Source: Ancylostoma caninum (Eukaryota > Nematoda > Chromadorea > Rhabditida > Ancylostomatidae). Taken from it: a DNA stretch of 64,000 nt. Numbering within the stretch: position 1 is the stretch's first letter; each line of letters opens with the position of its first letter. The notes below the pieces were generated by a model, which was given only the letters and a program-made list of their open reading frames with translations, did not search any database and had not been told where the DNA came from. The position numbers were made by a program, and so were the translations under genes. Shown piece by piece: positions 58,604 to 64,000 of this stretch. The stretch spans positions 1,784,501 to 1,848,500 of the forward strand of contig JBAJFG010000479.1 in NCBI GenBank assembly GCA_037903475.1, given 5' to 3'.

Positions 58604-60661
58604 TCTGAAAGTGCGGGAATTTTGAATACGCAGATGGAGAATTTTTAATATAGCACAAGGAATGGATTTTCGGTTGGTTATGGACTTCAGCTTAGAATTC
58701 AGTGAATACATATTTGAGAACAGTGGTGGCGGTATATTCCTTCTTGACGGCGTCGTGGATTTAGACTAAAGTTGTGGATTTATGCCTGTGTTCAGGAAAA
58801 GAAGCGATCTTCCGCATATCTGCTTACTTTCTATTGTGAGCTAGCAAGACATTGCTTGCTCCACCTAGGAACAAAGTTCGAGAGTAGCCAGAGAAGAAAA
58901 GGAAGCAGTAAATGCACTCGTCTCCGGGCGTGCGACAATACAAGATTTGGATGCTTGCTGTTTAGGACGTATTAGCGTGGAAGTTACAACTTTACACGCG
59001 ATCATTCAACTGTCATAATTTCTGAAACACGTTGTAGAAGGTCGTAATGAAAGGCGGACAAAGAGAGGAAGGAGTAAGAAAAGTGTGGTCTACGCGAATA
59101 GGTTACCACAGAGGTCGAAGTTTGAAAATAAGGTTGTTCAAAAGCTGAATTCAGGATAGATTAATTCAAATGGAATTTAGTATGCTTCATGAGAATGAGA
59201 GTGGTGATAGCACTGAAATGCGCGGATGCACAGACAAGCAGAGTATCAATACGCAGAAGCGGCGGCGCGGCGAGACTGGATTGTTCCACATATGGACCAC
59301 TAAAACCGCCGTCACATGGAGTAACTGAGAGTGACCTACACACGATAAAATAAATATTGATTCCTACATTATGATAAGTGACCATGTGACCAGAGGTAAA
59401 ACGAGAGTAGAACCCAGAGAGACTCCGGCGGTCCAAGCAGACAAAAAGACTGAAAAGCAGGCAAAAAATAGAAAGAGAAAGACATGGAATGCTACGTAAG
59501 GAGATGAAAAATAATCTAGCAGAGGATCCACAGGTACTCGGACTGTGCTTTACGGCCAAGTTTGGCCGACAAGTTTTGTTGTGCTAAGAAATGCCCACAA
59601 AACAAACCTAAACCACCTATCCACCTCAATATAGTTGGAGCTCCAGAAGTTTCTTTGGTTTCTCTCTTTAATTCTTTGATTCTCCAATTCATATTGATCC
59701 CGATGAATAGGAACAAGATTTAGAGGACCCTTATCAGGATGCAGAATCCAAAATGAATCTCGAGGGTCGAATTTGGCGGTTGTGGGCAAAACGGAACTCC
59801 GGTCATGGACAGGACTATGGAAAACGAACAGAGACTATAATAAGGGGAGTTTTCCATAATTCTGAGGAGTAAATATTCTCTTAATAAATAAGGTTATGTG
59901 CTGATAATCAAGTAGTCATAGAAAACCAGTTTTTTTTTGCTGAAAACTTGGCCGATCTAAGCAAAACCTTGTGAAAATGGAAACAGGAAGTCTCGGAGTA
60001 GCAATGAATGCAGCAACGGAAATGACTGGCAAGTGGAACTGGACAAGACTACGACAGTCGGCTGGGAATCATTACGATCGCGGTCGCCAGGGTGCGTGCC
60101 ATGAACAGATGAAAACGTGCGATAAAAACAACAAATCGTCCGAAACTCAACACACATTCCTCGTGTGCTGACGGTGCGAACTGTGCGGATAGAGGCGCTG
60201 GTCGGCGGAAAAAACCGCAGCGGACACACAGCGCGCAGCTGCGCTTAGGCTTCTATGAACTGTTCATTCTCTTCTCATTGTCTCGTAACGTCTTCAATGA
60301 ACAGGGAATGTAGATTAGTGTATCCCAAAAAAAATTTATATTGATCTTATTTGCTTTCATTCAGATACCGCGAATTTATTCCAAAAAAGTTCATACTACA
60401 GTGAGCGTCAAGAGAACTGACGAATTTGCGGACTTGAGCCGCAGCATATACAGCAGCGCGACTGCGTCGCGTGCTAGAATCGCGTTCTTCCGCCGTTGAA
60501 ATGGCGCAAGACCACCAAAAATTATTTGAAAAACAACACTGTACAAAGCTGCGACACAGCCATTGTGACAGCACAAGGTAGCGATTTCAGCCCGCGACGC
60601 GGTTGCGTCAACTCCTTCGAAGTTCGTTGTGTTCCCTCTGTTTTTAAAATATCCCCATAAG

Positions 60662-60856
60662 ATAGAGGGAACTACAACTACAAACGGCCGTGTGCAAGGG
60701 CGCGGGGGGGGGACTGCGGCGCGGCGTGGGACTCAAGCCTCTGGTGCTGGCAAGAGCAGACTACCAGAGCCAGCATGCAGAGCCCCTGTGTCCCTGCCCG
60801 AGACAGCCGCGCTGCGGCCCCGCCCCTTTACACACGGCCGTTTTGAATTCCCTGCA
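60662..60856. mobile_element. Palindromic GC-rich MITE
   Basis: GGGAACTACAACTACAAACG then GCCGTGTGCAAGGG at the left are mirrored by CCCTTTACACACGGCCGTTT then TGAATTCCCTG at the right, with GCGGCGCGGCG against CGCGCTGCGGC inside. It resembles the 156-bp family in layout (GGGAACT start, GC-rich arms, CCCGAGACAGCCGCG) but is longer. Confidence 0.6.
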
Positions 60857-61619
60857 AATTCAACGAAAAATGTGCAAATTTGCTTTCTTTAAGCACACAG
60901 TTATGGTTTGTTGTTTCAAACGCGCCGATAGTTGAGTATTTGCGTACAATACTTGCTTTTCTCGTAATCTCCCCTGATTCGTGTACAATTGCGCACGTTC
61001 CTTTTCTCCCTGAGTTTCTCTAGCTATCTTTCCTAGTGAAACAGATTATGCAAACATATGCATAATGCACATATTTAATTTTCCCACCATCAAAATTTGA
61101 AAAAAATTGCTCCGTGACCTTTATTTCTTGATTTTCATGTAATTCTTTATAAAATTCCCAGTCTCTAATGTGGCGTCACTTCGTGTTTTTCCAGATCTCT
61201 TCAATTTTCACATTTTTTTTTTGGAATCTCGTCTTTTGAAATCTCGCGCATAGATGCTATGTTGCTGAATATGTTCTGGGAACATGATCATTCTGCGAAG
61301 GATTGCCTTGGAAATGTTCTCCTTGAAAATTTCTAAGTACAAAAGAAGAAACATTTATGTTTTCCCAAGCATCCACATCTCCCAATCTCTTCAGAGTCTG
61401 TGCAGTATCCATGGCCAATATGAAAGATTACTTTTGACTTTATTGTCTCGCCATCTCATTTGGAAAATGAAAACGTTCTTGAAGTTTTCGTTAGAACTCA
61501 AATTATTAGAATATTCGTTGATTTTTCAAAGCAGAAAAGACGCAAAAGACTTGTTCTCAGAACAAAAAAGTAAAATTTATAATTTTCTCCGAGTTTCTCA
61601 TTCGAATGACAGAATGGAA

Positions 61620-61860
61620 AAGTTAAGGGCAATTTATACTGGATGCGTGCGACTGACGCGCATGCGTCTATATAATGAAGAATAGAGCCCAGTCGCATAG
61701 CAGTCGCAGCTCAGACGCACGCGTTTACGGCCTCACGGCAGCCGCGTGTTTTTTCATTGATGATGTACATGCCGTGTTGACCGGTCTTCATGGAAAATCA
61801 GTCGGAAATGTATGCGTGCAACTGGTGCGCGAGTGACGCATGCAGCTATTACAAATTACG
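61620..61860. repeat. Dispersed repeat (related to 12000-12560)
   Basis: Starts AAGGGCAATTTATACTGGAT and carries CGCAGCTCAGACGCACGCG, CATGCCGTGTTGACCGGTCT and GAGTGACGCATGCAGC, all with counterparts near 12000-12560. Confidence 0.6.
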
Positions 61861-62779
61861 CTTTACGAACAAAAGAGTTGAGTTAGATGAGACGAAAATA
61901 GATGAGACGAAAATGAGAAAAAAAATCGAGGTTTTCTGGAGCCACTTGGACTGAAAAATGTGCTTACTGCGCTCGTAGCAGTAACATTTCAAGAGGGATT
62001 TCGTAGCGTGCAAACAGAGTCGAGAGCACTTCAAGCCACTACGCTGCTATGTGTCGTCTCAACGAACATGGCTCATCTATGGCCGCTCTCAAGGGCGTTC
62101 GCTTGAAACAACTGTCGGGGTTATAGAGCCAAAATACAGGGCATGACTAACAGATTTTTCAGTAGATATGAGGTGTTTGTGTTTCCCGTGTTTAATTCTT
62201 TAAACTATCATTATTCTACGTAGTACATAGTACTATTATGTATTAAGCTTTAGGCTCATAATATTACTATTCAGCTACTACTATTATTATTCCTATTATT
62301 ATTACTATCGCGATCATACCGCCACCTACTACTACTGCTATTACATTACACCACTGTTAATAATGCTACCTTATAATTTTTACTACATATACTACTATTT
62401 ACTATTAGTGATAAAGCTACTATGTGTACTATTTTTTTTCTGCCACCATAATATCACTACTTATTGCTACTACTATTTGTTCACTATATGTAATGCTACT
62501 ACTAGTGCAACTAGCGGTTAAGGAATCTTCAGATTTTGAGGAAGAAAACAATGTATGTAAAGGAACATATCTTTGTAAAGAAATGACATGATCCGAAGAT
62601 GCTGTTGGAAAACTCAAAGAAGAGTGCAGAAAGATAAGTTATGAAGGGGGAATTTCCTCAAAACGAGGCTGTGAAGTCTTTTTTTTGAAAGGAAATTTTA
62701 CTACGTAGCAAAATGCTCTAATAGTAAAGCAGTACATACATATGCGCACTAGTTGTGCGCTACGTGAGGGGGGGGGGGG

Positions 62780-63000
62780 GGGAGGATGGGGGAAAAGTGG
62801 CAACTCCGCCACTCTATGGACACAGATAGACTAGAAAATTACTGAGAAATATGTATTAATTTTTAAATTAAGTAATTAATGATGAATACTTTAAAAGTAA
62901 TCGCAAACAATAAAAAATAGAAGATAAGCTCATACAATATTTTTTATTTATTTCACAAAGCAATTTAAAAAATTCGGGGACCCTTCACGACTCACAGCGA
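62780..63000 (-). repeat. Dispersed repeat, copy 2 of the 2860-3060 element
   Basis: On the minus strand this ends GGCGGAGTTGCCACTTTT as copy 1 does, and carries the same AT-rich interior. It directly abuts a 15-base G tract, which may be the terminal run of the element. Confidence 0.55.
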
Positions 63001-63631
63001 GTGCTATTTTTTTGCCGTGTAGGAAATGATTTGCAGGTGTCCTATGAATGAAGTGATAAGAAGAAAAATATTAATCACCCTAGAATGCAAGAACTCCTAG
63101 CTTTTTAGATCTATCATTCCTGAGGCTAACTTCACCCACTTGGTCCCAGAAATATGCTGAGAGAGAAAGCGAGAGAAAGAGAGAGAGAGAGAAGTTGCCG
63201 GATGAATCCATAAATGCAAACTCAAGCGCTGGTCATGGAAGTCAGAGCGTTCCACAAAGTGCGCGACGACCAATTCAACTTTTTGCCTGCGCTTGAATGG
63301 CTCTCGACATCTTAAACGTTAGCACCAGCGTAACGCTAGGATTCGATAACGGACAAATAGGTCAGAGGGCCAAGTTTTGGGGCTAGTTAGCCTGAACCCG
63401 GTGATTAGCGATGCTAAGGCGTCACGCTCGTAGTTTTTGGAGTTGTTCTCAAGCGAATTTCTGAATTATGTCCTATCGCATCATAAACTGTCAACTGGAA
63501 CAAAAAAAAATAATTTGGTCATGTTAGCAACAAAAATATGTAATTCTGTGCTGATACCAGTAGCAGTAACTCTAATACTACTCTTTAAACTACTACTGCT
63601 AATATTAACACCGTAGCATATCAATAATGTA

Positions 63632-63809
63632 TAGTCCTTGTCGAAAAGATAGACGGATTCCGTGACTGCACAAATGCGGCGGGACCTGAACGATGGATGC
63701 GAAGAGTGCATGCTCCAAGTGAGAGGGTCCAATAGGTCCCACCGCGATTCTGCGACCGCGACGATATGAAACCGCACGCGCAATCCGTCTATCTTTTCGA
63801 CAAGGACTA
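63632..63809. mobile_element. 178-bp MITE with TAGTCCTTG ends
   Basis: TAGTCCTTGTCGAAAAGATA is mirrored by TATCTTTTCGACAAGGACTA, with TA on both sides. The arms also share GACGGATT and AATCCGTC. Close relative of the MITE at 56735-56910. Confidence 0.8.
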
Positions 63810-64000
63810 TAATCAAGGTAGTGATTGTAACGCGAAGGAGTAATTCTATCAATACTAGTACTATTATACTAACACTAGTATTAATACTACTATTAAATAT
63901 ACAACATCAGTAACACTAGTGCCATTACTTCAATGTAATACATCTATTAATATAGTTGGTGTAAAAATTGCGGTGGGAGGGGACAGTTCCATTGATATTA

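Larger units (their letters stand above)
57201..64000. other. Repeat-rich right end without genes
   Basis: No exon chain. It holds a stem-loop at 58558-58603, a palindromic GC-rich element at about 60662-60856, a dispersed repeat at 61620-61860, degenerate TAC/ATT triplet repeats at 62220-62510 and 63565-63960, a 15-base G tract at 62768-62782, a GA microsatellite at about 63160-63191 and a MITE at 63632-63809. Confidence 0.55.

Overview
This window looks like nuclear DNA of a clade V (strongylid or hookworm-type) nematode. The coding sequence is cut into many small exons. Introns start with GT and end in TTTNCAG. T-rich 3' splice acceptors with no upstream exon sit a few bases before several start codons, which is the signature of spliced-leader trans-splicing. 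One gene pair has the spacing of a nematode operon. The space between genes is packed with short palindromic, TA-flanked non-autonomous DNA transposons, a tRNA-derived SINE, poly-G tracts and a large minisatellite. There is no bacterial-style gene organisation, and most long ORFs lie inside palindromic repeats and are chance.

Layout. 1-5770: no gene; fold-back elements, dispersed repeats and two G-rich blocks. 5800-10802 (+): a two-gene operon, a Gemin8 homologue (5 exons, 222 aa) followed 225 bases later by a homologue of RNA polymerase I subunit RPA43/POLR1F (8 exons, 262 aa). 10803-13169: repeats. 13170-13633 (-): a possible two-exon protein made almost only of Arg and Ser. 13634-21314: dense MITEs. 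21315-27056 (+): a 17-exon protein with an N-terminal Cys/His-rich segment, an RG-rich block and a modular RS domain (about 472 aa). This gene is bracketed by two inverted copies of the same 838-bp fold-back transposon. 30418-36539 (-): alkylglycerol monooxygenase (AGMO) in 13 exons. 37790-38660: a 53-bp-unit minisatellite upstream of AGMO. 43881-44420: a mariner-like MITE. 45777-57191 (-): a 19-exon protein of about 1051 aa with two N-terminal LOTUS-like helical segments, a large acidic middle and a C-terminal beta-rich segment. 57198-64000: repeats only.

Functions. Gemin8 (snRNP assembly) and RPA43 (rRNA transcription) are both housekeeping RNA-machinery genes, a common type of pairing in nematode operons. 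The RG/RS gene is probably an RNA-binding or splicing-related protein. AGMO cleaves ether lipids. The LOTUS-like gene may be a germ-granule-type scaffold, but that assignment is tentative.

Exon models were built by hand from splice signals and reading-frame continuity; no alignment or database search was run.
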